Positions 24,440 to 34,504 of a stretch of 64,000 nucleotides of DNA are shown piece after piece; the first letter of the stretch is position 1; the number at the start of each line of letters is the position of its first letter. Position numbers and translations under genes: made by a program. The DNA is taken from assembly GCF_008728515.1 (NCBI RefSeq), contig NC_044980.1:35728290-35792289 (forward strand), given 5' to 3'. Source of the DNA: Papio anubis (taxonomy: Eukaryota; Chordata; Mammalia; Primates; Cercopithecidae). Below the pieces are notes generated by a model, which saw only the letters and a program-made list of their open reading frames with translations, searched no databases and was not told the origin of the DNA.

Positions 24440-24510
24440 AGTAATCTAGCAGAATGCCTGGCATATAGAAGGTACTCAAATGAGTAATGCTACCTATTAA
24501 TAGTATTGAT
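24440..24510 (+). mobile_element. MIR or L2 3' tail fragment
   Basis: AGAATGCCTGGCATATAGAA then GGTACTCAAATGAGTAATG is the tail shared by MIR and L2. Confidence 0.45.
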
Positions 24511-24574
24511 AGTAATACTTTAAAACACACTTTTTTCTAGTATATCATATCTCCAAACTTAATATCTATTGTCT

Positions 24575-25060
24575 TTTACACTTAATTTACATACATTAAT
24601 TCATTAATTTTTTTGTTTTTTGTTTTTTGTTTTTTTTTGAGATGGAGTTTCATTCTTGTTGCCCAGGCTGGAGTGCAGTGGCGCGATCTTGGCTCACTGC
24701 AACCTCTGCCTCCCGGGTTCAAGCGATTCTCCTGCCTCAGCCTCCCGAGTAGCTGGGATTACAGGCATGCACCACCACACTGGCTAATTTTGTATTTTTA
24801 GCAGAGACAGGGTTTCACCATGTTGGTCAAGTTGGTTTCGAACTCCTGACCTCAGGTGATCCACCTACCTCAGCCTCCCAAAATTCTGGGATTAAAGGTG
24901 TGAGCCACCGCACCCGGCCAATACATTAATTTTTAAAATAACTCTGTGAGGGAGGCACTATTATCCTCACTTTATATGAGAAACCTTCAGAGAGACTAAG
25001 TAAATAACTTAAAGTCATTCAACTAGTGCGTGGCAGAATTATAATTAAAAACCTGTTTTT
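24575..25060 (-). mobile_element. MIR SINE, antisense, split by an Alu
   Basis: TTTACATACATTAATTCATT lies left of the Alu. AACTCTGTGAGGGAGGCACT and AACTTAAAGTCATTCAACTA lie right of it. Together they read as a reverse-complement MIR. Confidence 0.65.
24608..24919 (-). mobile_element. Alu SINE, antisense, inserted in a MIR
   Basis: (T5-7 G)n start, body to CACCGCACCCGGCC. ATACATTAAT lies on both sides. Confidence 0.96.
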
Positions 25061-25554
25061 GCCGCTATTGCATATTGTTAGAAGGCTGTTTCTTCTTGAG
25101 GCTGAGCTAAGAGAACATATATCCATCCTATATAACTTATGGTCCATTGTCTGTTCATTTGCCTGTATTCTACTCACATTTCCTGGTTTCCATTCTTATT
25201 TATTTCTGTCCATCTAGACCAAGAACATAACATTCCATACCCTATCTCCCAAACTTCTAAGTCATAGATTTGTTTTAACCTCCTGCTATGCTCATTTAGC
25301 TAGGTATCATTTATGAATATTTTCTTCTCGTTTTCATACCCATTCTCACGTCTAATTTATTGATGACTCAGTCACGTCAGTAGTTTCTCCATTACCACGG
25401 CAATACCTTCCTGAATATGAGAATAAACATATTTCCTGACTTAATTCCTTTGGCTCATTCCGTGAATTCTTTACCACTTTTGCACACTGTAAATGTACCT
25501 TTGAAAACTTCTTTGTTGCCATTTTGATTTAAAAACAAACAAACAAAAATGTTA
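25061..25554. other. Intron, nothing recognised
   Basis: Pyrimidine-rich on the + strand; no family assigned. Confidence 0.5.
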
Positions 25555-26060
25555 CTGACTGTTCCAGTTATCTGTTGCTGTGTAACAAACTACTCCCAGT
25601 ACTTAGTGTGGTTTTAAAATAACAGCCATTTTCCTATGTCTCACAATTTTGTGGGTCAGGAATTTAGGCAGGGCTTGGCTTTGTTCATGTGGTAGGGATG
25701 GAGGTTACTTGGAGGTATTCAGCTGGTAGATGGGCTAGCTATAATAGTTCCAGATGGCTATACCCATATAAGTGCTGCCTTAGTAGAGACAGCCAGAAGC
25801 CTGGGTTCAACTGAGACATCATGTATAGCATCTACATACAGCGTCATCAGCATGGCTTTTTCATGGTCATGTGACATTTAACATAGTGGATCAGGGTTCC
25901 CAAAAAGTATTGTCAACATGTTTGTTTTAAAGCTGTAAGGTTTCTTACCACCTAGCCTTGGGAATCTCAGAAGGTCATTTCTGCTGCATTTTATTCACCA
26001 TGCATGTCACAAAGGTCAGCCCAGATTCAAAAGGAAAGGAATTAGCCATTACCTCAGTAT
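25555..26060. mobile_element. Ancient interspersed repeat, same type as 5908-6425
   Basis: GTTCCAGTTATCTGTTGCTG, TGTAACAAACTACTCCCAG and TTTGTGGGTCAGGAATTTAG mark it. The right half is diverged. Confidence 0.45.
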
Positions 26061-26090
26061 GAGGACTAGCAAATAATTTGTGGTTTATAT

Positions 26091-26175
26091 TTTTTATTTT
26101 TGTGGGTACATAGTATATGTATTTATGGGGTATGTGAGATATTTTGGTATAGGCGTGCAATGAGTACTAATGATG
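26091..26175 (-). mobile_element. L1 3' end, antisense, very short
   Basis: TTTTTATTTTTGTGGGTACA and TATTTATGGGGTATGTGAGA are the reverse-complement 3' terminus of an L1 (L1M/L1P age). Confidence 0.7.
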
Positions 26176-26699
26176 TGGTTGTTTTTAATCTGCCACATTG
26201 TATTAAACCAATTATTTTAGATTGTGTAAATTCAAGTGAAAACAATTGGTAATAGGGCAAATGGTTTTATGTATTTTTTTTTACCGGGAACAAATTTAAA
26301 CAATTATTAGAATCAGAGCACCTATAATTGGAGTCGATTTTTCCTGAAGCTGAAACAAAATGTTTATTGGTTTGATTTGAAAGGAGAAGTTGGTTTTGTT
26401 GACATTAGAACTATAAACACTTTTTCCTATAAATATGTATATTCTCCCTCTAATATTTGCTTTTTGATTAACAGTATGCTATCATCTGCTTTTGTATCAC
26501 GACTTGAGTTCAAGAGTTGTAAGTGTATGAGATCTGAGAAAAGAAAGAATCCTCTGCTCCATTTCACCTAATGTTATATTCTCACCAATTTGTATAACAC
26601 TTACATATTATATGTATTGTTTTCTCAAATAAGATACAGGCATATATTTTACTGAGAGGAGAAAAGAATATCAAGGTGGATTTTTGGTTTAAAATGTTA
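26176..26699. other. AT-rich intron, nothing recognised
   Basis: No feature was recognised. Confidence 0.55.
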
Positions 26700-27290
26700 T
26701 TATTCATATTCAAAACTTGTAGATCATTATAAGGATTTTGCCTTTGCTCTGAAAAAGTCATTGAAAGATTTCAAAAAGAGTGACATGATCCAACCTGTAT
26801 TTTAATAGAATCTCTGGTTGCTATGTTTAACTGCCAAGGAGTGCAAGAGTGAAAAAGACCAATTAAGAGGCTAGGAAGGGAGCATGGTGGCTTGGAAATT
26901 GTCGAATTTTGGGTATATTTTTAAGGTAGAGGCTCACAATCCAAAAATTGTGTAAAAAAGGTAGGAGTCAAGGATAATAACAAGATTTTTGGCCAAAGGA
27001 ACTGGATGAATGAGTTGTCTTTAATCAAAATTAGGAGTATTATAGAAGAAGCATGAAGAACAGGATAAAGAATTTATTTTGGAAGTAAGTTTGAGATGGT
27101 TGTTAGACATCCAAATGGAGATACGAAATAGGCAGTTGGATATACCAGTCTGGAGTTCAGGAAAGAGGTCCAGGCTGGAGTCATTAGCATATACAGCGTT
27201 TAAAATCCTTGAGACGTGGAAATCACCAAGGGAGAATAAAGTGGTAAAGGAGATGAAATTTAAAGACTTACTCCAAGGGTTTTGAAAGAA
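26700..27290 (-). mobile_element. L2 LINE ORF2 fragment, antisense
   Basis: GAGTGACATGATCCAACCTG, TGGTTGTTAGACATCCAAAT, AGGCAGTTGGATATACCAGT and AGGTCCAGGCTGGAGTCATT form a well-preserved reverse-complement L2. Confidence 0.75.
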
Positions 27291-27336
27291 AGTTAAAAAA
27301 GCAAAAAGATTTGAGAAAAGAAAGGTTGTGTTTGGG

Positions 27337-27639
27337 GTTTGTTTGTTTTTGAGACAGGGTCTCCCTCTCGCTCTGTTGCCTGGGCTGGAGTGCAGTGGCA
27401 AGATTATAGCTCACTGCAGCCTCAGTTTCCTGGGTTGAAGTGTTCTTCTCACCTGAGCCTCGCTAGTTGCTGGGACCTCAGGCATGTGCCACTATACCTG
27501 GCTAATTTTTTAGATTTTTAGTAGAAATGAGGTCTAGCCATGTTGCCCAGGCTAGTCTCAGACTCCTATGCTTAAGCATTCCTCCTGCCTCAGCCTCCCA
27601 GAGTGTTGGGATTAAAAGCATGAGCCACTGCGCCCGACC
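27337..27639 (-). mobile_element. AluJ SINE, antisense
   Basis: GAGACAGGGTCTCCCTCTCG to CACTGCGCCCGACC. It is old, with many changes. An A-rich run follows at 27655-27672. Confidence 0.94.
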
Positions 27640-28089
27640 AAGAAATGGCTTATTTAAAAAAAAAAAAAAAGAAAGAAAAAAACAATGGCAATATTAATGC
27701 GAGACAAAGTAGTTTAAGTTAAAAATACTAAAGTAATGAAAGACAAAGGAAAAAACTGGGTTACAGCTAAATTTTTTTATAAACCAAATAAATAGCTAAA
27801 TATAAAAGGCAAGAAATATTTGAAATGTAAGTTTAACTTGACAAAATATAGTTACATAGTGGGAGATTTAATATAGCATTTTCAATATTAAAATATCTAG
27901 TAGACACAGTAGGAAGGTAGAGGTATTTAATAGAGTAGTTAACAAACTGAATAAAGAGAGATAAACATAAGTTCAAATAAAAATATGCTTCTTTTTTCTT
28001 TAGGGTAAAAATCTCCCCTTTGGTTTCAGAGAAAGAGTTCAAAATTTTTCTTTTAAATCATTCCTTTTTCTGTGATAGTAAGAATAAGC
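27640..28089. other. A-rich intron, nothing recognised
   Basis: It includes an A-run near 27655-27670; no family was seen. Confidence 0.5.
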
Positions 28090-28572
28090 TTTTATTCCTT
28101 CCTTTAAATACTTATTAATGCCCATCATATACCATGCTTGATTGGACTATAGTAGTGAACAAGATATACTCATTTTCTGCCCTTTTAGTACTTTAAATCC
28201 AGGGAGGGAATTTATTAAACAACTGGTTACAGAAATATTTATTTCATTATAGTTATGACAAGTACTGTTGGGTAGAGCACTTGAGAGTGTGTTTAACAGA
28301 GTACTTAATCTAGTTTAGGAAAGATCATCAGATACTTTCTTGAGACAGCGACCAGGGTAGGAATTAGCTAGTTCGAGGGTTTTTGGGAGGAGTGGTTTAC
28401 ACATGAAGAAGTGAGTGGCTTTTCAGGTTAAAGGCATATAAAGACAGTGAAGCAGAAAGAAGAATCTCTGGGACTAAAAGAAAGCCAGTATAGTTGCATC
28501 ATATTGAGAGAGAGAAGGAGTTGTGTAGAAATGAACCCACAGTAGGAAGCAAGGAGTAAATTTTAAAAGTCA
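28090..28572 (-). mobile_element. L2 LINE 3' half, antisense
   Basis: ATACCATGCTTGATTGGACT, TTTATTAAACAACTGGTTAC and GGGACTAAAAGAAAGCCAGT follow the reverse-complement L2 order. The next Alu inserted at its edge. Confidence 0.55.
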
Positions 28573-28856
28573 GGCTGGGCACAGTGGCTCACACCTGTAA
28601 TCCCAGCACTTTGGGAGGCCGAGGCAGGCCGATCATGAGGTCAGGAGATCAAGACCATCCTGGCTAACACAGTGAAGCCCTGCCTCTACTAAAAATACAA
28701 AAAAATTAGCTGGGTGTGGTGGCTGGCACCTGTAGTCCCAACTGAGGCAGGAGAATGGCATGAATCCAGGAGGTGGAGCTTGCAGTGAGCCGAGATTGCA
28801 CCACTGCACTCCAGCCTAGGCAAAAGAGTGAGACTGTCTCAAAAAAAAAAAAAAAA
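28573..28856 (+). mobile_element. AluY-like SINE, sense, with short internal deletion
   Basis: GGCTGGGCACAGTGGCTCAC to an A-run. The GCTACTCGGGAGGCT segment is missing after CCCAACTGAGG. AAAAGTCA flanks both ends. Confidence 0.95.
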
Positions 28857-29073
28857 GTCAAAGCATTATTTCAATTTTTTGAACCAAGCTAAATAGTCTG
28901 TCCTTAGCAGCTAAAAATGTTGCATTCTTTTCAGAGGTCACACTGTTGCCGTACAGGCCAAATCCATCCTGCAGACTTGTTTTCCCTGACCTATGCAGTG
29001 TTTTTAAAAAAAAAAAAAAAGTGAGTGATTTAAAATCAAGAAACCATATTAAATTTAAAAAAAGAAGAAGAGG
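28857..29073. other. Intron between Alus, possible hAT debris
   Basis: CGTACAGGCCAAATCCATCC weakly recalls a Charlie-type element. An A15 run lies near 29006. Confidence 0.3.
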
Positions 29074-29379
29074 GGGCCAGGTGCGGTTGCTCATGCCTGT
29101 AATCCCAGCACTTTGGGAGGCCGAGGTGGGTGGATCACCTGAGGTCGGGAGTTTGAGATCAGCCTGGTCAACATGGCAAAACTCCGTCTTTACTAAAAAT
29201 ACAAAAATGAGCTGGGCATGGTGGCACACACCTGTAATTAATCCCAGCTACTCCAGAGGCTGAGGCAGGAGAATCACTTGATTCTAGGAGATGGAGGTCA
29301 CAGGTGAGCTGAGATCGCACCACGGCACTCCAGTCTAGGCGACAGAGTGAGACTCCGCCTCAAAAAAAAAAAAAAAAAA
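29074..29379 (+). mobile_element. AluS-like SINE, sense
   Basis: GGGCCAGGTGCGGTTGCTCA to A18. An AATTA insertion (CCTGTAATTAATCCCAGC) sits in the right arm. The AAGAAGAAGAGGG flank recurs after the tail. Confidence 0.95.
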
Positions 29380-29424
29380 GGAGAAGAAGAAGAAGAGGGA
29401 AGAGCTGATTTCTAGCTTCTCTTG

Positions 29425-29558
29425 AACACTTAAAGATCTGGTCACATGACCTGCATTCTATAGTACCTGTAATCTCAAGTGAAGTTGCTGCTAACACTTA
29501 AAGATCTGGTCACATGACCTGTATTCCCAAGTACCTGTAATCAAGTGAAGTTGCTGCT
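29425..29558. repeat. Tandem duplication, period 68 bp
   Basis: Units at 29425-29492 and 29493-29558 share AACACTTAAAGATCTGGTCA and AAGTGAAGTTGCTGCT. They differ by a 2-base gap and a few substitutions. Confidence 0.9.
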
Positions 29559-29602
29559 TTGGGCAGTCTCCAGATTGCCACTTCTTTTCCTTGTTTTATA
29601 TC

Positions 29603-29973
29603 TGTATTAGTTTGTTCTCACATTGCTATGAAGAACTACCTGAGACTGGGTAAATTATGAAGAGAAGAGGTTTAATTGACTCAAAATTTTGCAGGCTGTA
29701 CAGTAGGCATGGCTAGGAAGGCCTCAGGAAATTTACAATCATGGCGGAATGCAAAGGGCAAGCAGGCACGTCTTCAAATGGGTGGCAGGAGAAAGAGCAA
29801 AGTAGGAGGTGCTACATACTTTTAAACTACCAGATCTTGTGAGAACTCTCACGAGAACAGCAAGGGAGAAGTCCAGCCTCGTGATCCAGTCACCTCCCAC
29901 TAGGCCCGTCCTTCAACACTGATGATCACAACTCAGCATGAGATTTGGGTGGGGACACAGCCAAACCATATCA
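29603..29973 (-). mobile_element. Solo THE1/MST-type MaLR LTR, antisense
   Basis: A long terminal repeat of an ancient endogenous retrovirus-like MaLR element. It begins TGTATTAGTTTGTTCTCACA and ends AGCCAAACCATATCA. A perfect 5-base target duplication ATATC sits at 29598-29602 and 29974-29978. There is no internal region and no coding sequence. Confidence 0.92.
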
Positions 29974-30248
29974 ATATCCATTCTTTCTTTCACTCCTTTG
30001 GAGTGACTTTGTGGTCATTGGGTATTTCAGTAGCAACCTCTACTTTAATATTAGTACATATATGTATCTCAGGCATTATGAACTCTAAACACAGATAACT
30101 TAAGGAAAAGAGCATTTCTTGATCAGGTAATTCTATTTTGATAGAAAATTAGAAAAAGCTTCTCAAAAGTCAACTTAACTGCATTATGTTTGTGTGTGGT
30201 CAAGTGTTTAGCAGGCCAGCAGTTGAGTTCAGCATGGCATTTATTCAT

Positions 30249-30604
30249 TGTATTTATTTTCACACTGCTCTGAAGAACTACCTGAGACTGGGTAATTTAT
30301 GAAGAAAAGAGGTTTAATTGACTCACAATTCTGCATGGCTGGGGAGGCCTCAGGAAACTTACAATCATGGCAGAAGGTGAAGGGGAAGCAAGGCACATCT
30401 TACATGGTAGCAGGAGAGAGCAAGGGGGGAATGACCAAACACTTTTAAATCATCAGATCTCATGAGAACTCACTCACTATCACGAGAACAGCATGGGGAA
30501 ACCACCCCCATGATCCAGGCACCTCTCACCAGGTCCCTTCGTCAACACGTGGGGATTACAATTCAAGATGAGATTTGGGTGGACACACAGAGCCAAACCA
30601 CACA
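30249..30604 (-). mobile_element. Second solo THE1/MST-type MaLR LTR, antisense
   Basis: It begins TGTATTTATTTTCACACTGC and ends AGCCAAACCACACA. The perfect 5-base duplication TTCAT is at 30244-30248 and 30605-30609, different from the first LTR, so this is a separate insertion. Confidence 0.92.
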
Positions 30605-30826
30605 TTCATCGTGTAAAACTTCCTGGCATCGTGGTAAGCACTGAGAATATAAAAATAAGCGATAATGTCTTTGTCATCAAGCAGTTCATAAGCTAAATAT
30701 GAAACCCATCATTTTATAAATAACTACAGTGTAGTCCAAATGCAGAAATAGAAATGCACATTAGATGTAGAGGTAACATGAGATTGCCTAAACAAATCAA
30801 GCTTTAGAAGAATAACTCCAGCAGTG

Positions 30827-31144
30827 TTTTTTTGTTTGTTTTGTTTTGTTTTGTTTTTTGAGATGGAGTCTCCCTCTGTCATCCAGGCTGAAGTGCAGTG
30901 GCGTGATCTTGGCTCACTGCGGCCACCTTCTCCTGGGTTCAAGTGATTCTCCTGCCTCAGCCTCTGAGTAGCTGGGATTACAGCTGAGTGCCACCATGCC
31001 CAGATAATTTTTTGTATTTTTTTTAGTAGAGACGAGATTTCACCATGTTGGCCAGACTGGTCTCAAACTCCTGACCTCAGATCATCCGCTCACTGCAGGC
31101 TCCCAAAGTGCTGGGATTACAGGTGTGAGACACCGCGCCTGACC
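30827..31144 (-). mobile_element. Alu SINE, antisense
   Basis: (GTTTT)n start, body to CACCGCGCCTGACC. CCAGCAGTG at 30818-30826 recurs at 31145-31153. Confidence 0.96.
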
Positions 31145-31153
31145 CCAGCAGTG

Positions 31154-32340
31154 GTTTTAAAGGTAGAGTAGATAGAACAGGATGATCGATTTGGAGACCT
31201 CTTTTATGATTGATGTTGCCCATGAAAATCTGTGTAGAGATGTCTGATAAGTAATTGCATGTACAGTAATAACCCAAATAAAAATTATCTGAAATAGATG
31301 AGTACTATATTGTAAACAATGTTGTTTCCTATTTATTCTACAAGTAGAATAACATTGTTGGAGTCAGATGGTTAGGCCACTAACAGAGAGGCAGTCTGAA
31401 AATCATTGGTTTGGACTTTAAGAATTTCCTCAGTGATTTCTTCCATTCCCCCTTTCTCTCTTTCATTAGATGTGGTTGTCTTGGGTTTTCCGTATCTACA
31501 ATTTATGGTCTTGAGTGAAGTTAGCACCAATTATTACAATAATCACTAATTTTGTTGCAGTTTCCAATCCTCCTTTGCGTGTCTGTCTTGACAAACTCCA
31601 GTTCTGCCATTTCCGACTTTGCTTTCATTTTGTTCTATGCTTTAAAAATCCTATAGGAATTCATTTCAGGAAGAGGAACTTTTTGAAATTTCTTAAGCAA
31701 TAGAAATAAGCTTTGTTTTCTTTATCATCAGTTTATCAAGTTATTTTTTTAAATAGGCTCCTGTAACTTTCTAATATAAAGTTTTGTGAAAAATAATTTA
31801 GCATATCTAATTTCAGTGAGGGCAATATTACTCCCAGGAGGTGAGAATTAGTTGTGGGGGAATAAAATCATAGATAAACAATTAAGAAACAATTATTAGG
31901 GAGCCTCCTTAGTGCAGTAGGTGTTTTGTAGGTTTTGTAGTCTGAAGAAACACTGTTTGGGGATAACGTGGCTATGTGTTGATTTGTAAGAGAACAAGTT
32001 GGATTAGGTAGGGGAAAGATTGTAACATCTGAAAGGAATTGGACACCAAAAGCCAAATTTGAGAAGCAAGATTTTACTTTATATTGAATTATACCTCATA
32101 TTGGTAAAAGGGAGTCCAAAGCCAGATCTATTTAAGCATTTTAAGATAGATAGAAATATTTTACAGCATATTTCTAATGAAGCATGATGTAAGTTTGTTG
32201 AAATCTAATGAAACATATGCTGCAACCTAAACTGATTTCATAAAAACTGATCAACAACTGTCTCAAGAATTTTTATTTAACTCAAAGAACAAATTTCACT
32301 TCTTAGTGAGGCTCAGAGATTACTTGCTGTTTACATTAAA
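31154..32340. other. Intron, nothing recognised
   Basis: No family was assigned; short open frames here show no resemblance to known proteins. Confidence 0.5.
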
Positions 32341-32352
32341 AAGCCAATTTTA

Positions 32353-32646
32353 GGCTGGCCGTCGTGGCTCATACCTGTAATCTCAGCACTTTGGGAGGCC
32401 GAGGAGGGCAGATTAGTTTAGGAGTTCGAGACCAGCCTGGGCAACATGGCAAAACCCCACGCTACAAAAAATACAAAAAATTAGCCAGGCATGGTGGCGC
32501 ATGCCTTTATTCCCAGCTACTTGGGAAGCTGAGGTGGGAGGATTGCTTGAGCCCAGGAGTTGAGATTGCAGTGAGCTGAGATCACACAACTGCACTCCAA
32601 CCTGGGTGACAGAGCAAGACCCTGCCTCAAAATTTTTTTTTAAAGC
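32353..32646 (+). mobile_element. AluJ SINE, sense
   Basis: GGCTGGCCGTCGTGGCTCAT to CCTGCCTCAAAATTTTT. AAGCCAATTTTA lies at 32341-32352 and 32647-32658. Confidence 0.96.
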
Positions 32647-32658
32647 AAGCCAATTTTA

Positions 32659-33354
32659 ATATAATAGAAATATCTCCTTTTCCCCCTGAGTTTTTCTTTC
32701 TAAATACTATAAACCTTTTGACAGAAAACTTTCAGTTTATCAGAAGACTTTCGTTTTCAGTCATTTGTATAATTCTTCCTTTCATTTAAAAAATCTCTAA
32801 TTTTAAATAAGAATGTCCAGCATTCTTATTTGATGAGCTCCATCTTATTGATGGAACTATTTGAGACTTAAAGTAGATGTATTTCCAATTTCAAGAGCCT
32901 ATAAATAGAAGAAAATAAGAATAACAAAACTCAAGTTTAACATAATTAATGGAATTAGAAATGTGTAGGAATTAAAGCTTTTAAGTGAGGGTAAAGTGTC
33001 AAGAATAAAATAATATTGCAAAGAAGGGATGATACTCAATTCTGAAAAAACAGCAGTATTTAGAATAATGATTTCCAGAGTTGTAGTAGGATGGGAAAGA
33101 TGTAGTAGAATGTGACTGGGCGGTGTGCAAGATAATTTAGCTCATTGTGGAAAAGAAATTAGAACTTCGAGATGTACTTATTTTTATCTCATCCTTTTAA
33201 AATGTCTATTTTATGACCTTTACAGTAAACATATTTATTGAAAGTGTAAACACAAACAATATTTACTGAAAGGAATTGTTTTGGAGACCACTGCTTAAAC
33301 TACCTGAAAGAACAATGAAATAAAAAGAGCATGCAAGGCAGATACATCTAACTT
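32659..33354. other. AT-rich intron, nothing recognised
   Basis: No feature was recognised. Confidence 0.55.
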
Positions 33355-33510
33355 TTTAAATTCTGGCTTAATTGTTTACAAACTTTCTAAGCAGGGCAAG
33401 TTAACTATTTTGAACCTCAGTTTCTCCAGTTATTAGTATTAGGTAATTCTTACTTCATGGGAATGTTTTGAGTATTAAATGAAATAATAAATATGTCAAA
33501 AGCTTTATAA
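33355..33510 (+). mobile_element. MIR SINE, sense
   Basis: GGGCAAGTTAACTATTTTGA, CCTCAGTTTCTCCAG and AGTATTAAATGAAATAATAA are in MIR order. Confidence 0.65.
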
Positions 33511-33639
33511 AGTTTCCCTCCCTTTTTGTAAAATAAAAAGGAACCAACAAGTTGAGGTTACAAGAGATATGTTGATGGGATGAAAAATTAATCAGCTGTT
33601 AGCTGTTGCCTGGGTATTTTCCTTGTGATTATTTATTTT

Positions 33640-33941
33640 ATTTACATATATTTTTGGAGACAGAGTCTGTCTCTCTGTCACCCAGGCTGGAGTATTGTGG
33701 CGTGCTCTCAGCTCACTGCAACCTCCACCTCGTCGGTTCAAATGATTCTTGTGCCTCAGCCTCCCGAGTAGCTCAAATTAGAGATGTGTGCCACCATGCC
33801 CAGCTAATTTTTTTGTATTTTTAGTTGAGATGGGTTTCGCCATGTTGGCCAGGCTAGTCTGGAAATCCTGGCCTCAAGTGGTCCACCTGCCTTGGCCTCC
33901 TGAAGTACTGGGATTACAGCCATGAGCCGCCACACCCGGCC
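33640..33941 (-). mobile_element. Alu SINE, antisense
   Basis: GGAGACAGAGTCTGTCTCTC to CGCCACACCCGGCC. The T-run is degraded. GTGATT occurs near 33625 and just after 33941. A T21 run follows. Confidence 0.94.
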
Positions 33942-34019
33942 ACAGTGATTTTTTTTTTTTTTTTTTTCCTACCACTTTCTTCTTTCAATAAAACCATACT
34001 CGATGTACAAAAAGAGAGG

Positions 34020-34150
34020 AAAGTCAGGAGACTGGGAAGCTTTGCTACTTTTTGAATGTGTGATCTTGAACACGTAATTTCATCTTTTTCTTACCTGTAA
34101 AACAAAGGGATTGAACTAGATTACTTGTAACATGCTTTCCTACTTTAATA
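34020..34150 (+). mobile_element. MIR-type SINE fragment, sense
   Basis: GAATGTGTGATCTTGAACAC, CTTACCTGTAAAACAAAGGG and ATTGAACTAGATTACTTG recall a MIR-class tail. Confidence 0.5.
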
Positions 34151-34504
34151 TATCAGTGAATCTTTTCAAAACAGAGTAATTATATTGAATGTCACTGTCA
34201 TCCTAGGGTAAGTGAAATAGTCTTTAACTACATGCAGGTGACAGTTTGTGAGCTTGCTTAAAAACATGATTGCTTTGCCTATTCTTCTCAAGAAATTTTA
34301 GTCAAGTGCAAGTTAGAGCTGATCAATACAACCAAATCACAGTGTTTTTGCATTCCCAGAAATTGTTAGTACTGTATGTGATCAGTATGTACAATAAATT
34401 TTTTTACCAACTAAAAAAATTTCTTAAGGAAAAAAATAATGACCTAAGGAAAAATGTTTAGAGCTAGATAAAGGAAATTAATATCTCTAGATGCGATTTT
34501 ACTT
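34151..34504. other. AT-rich intron, nothing recognised
   Basis: No feature was recognised. Confidence 0.5.

Noticed and set aside
28858..29263. Overlapping ORFs of 105 and 123 codons
   Set aside because: Each is largely Alu text with an A-run translated as lysines or phenylalanines.
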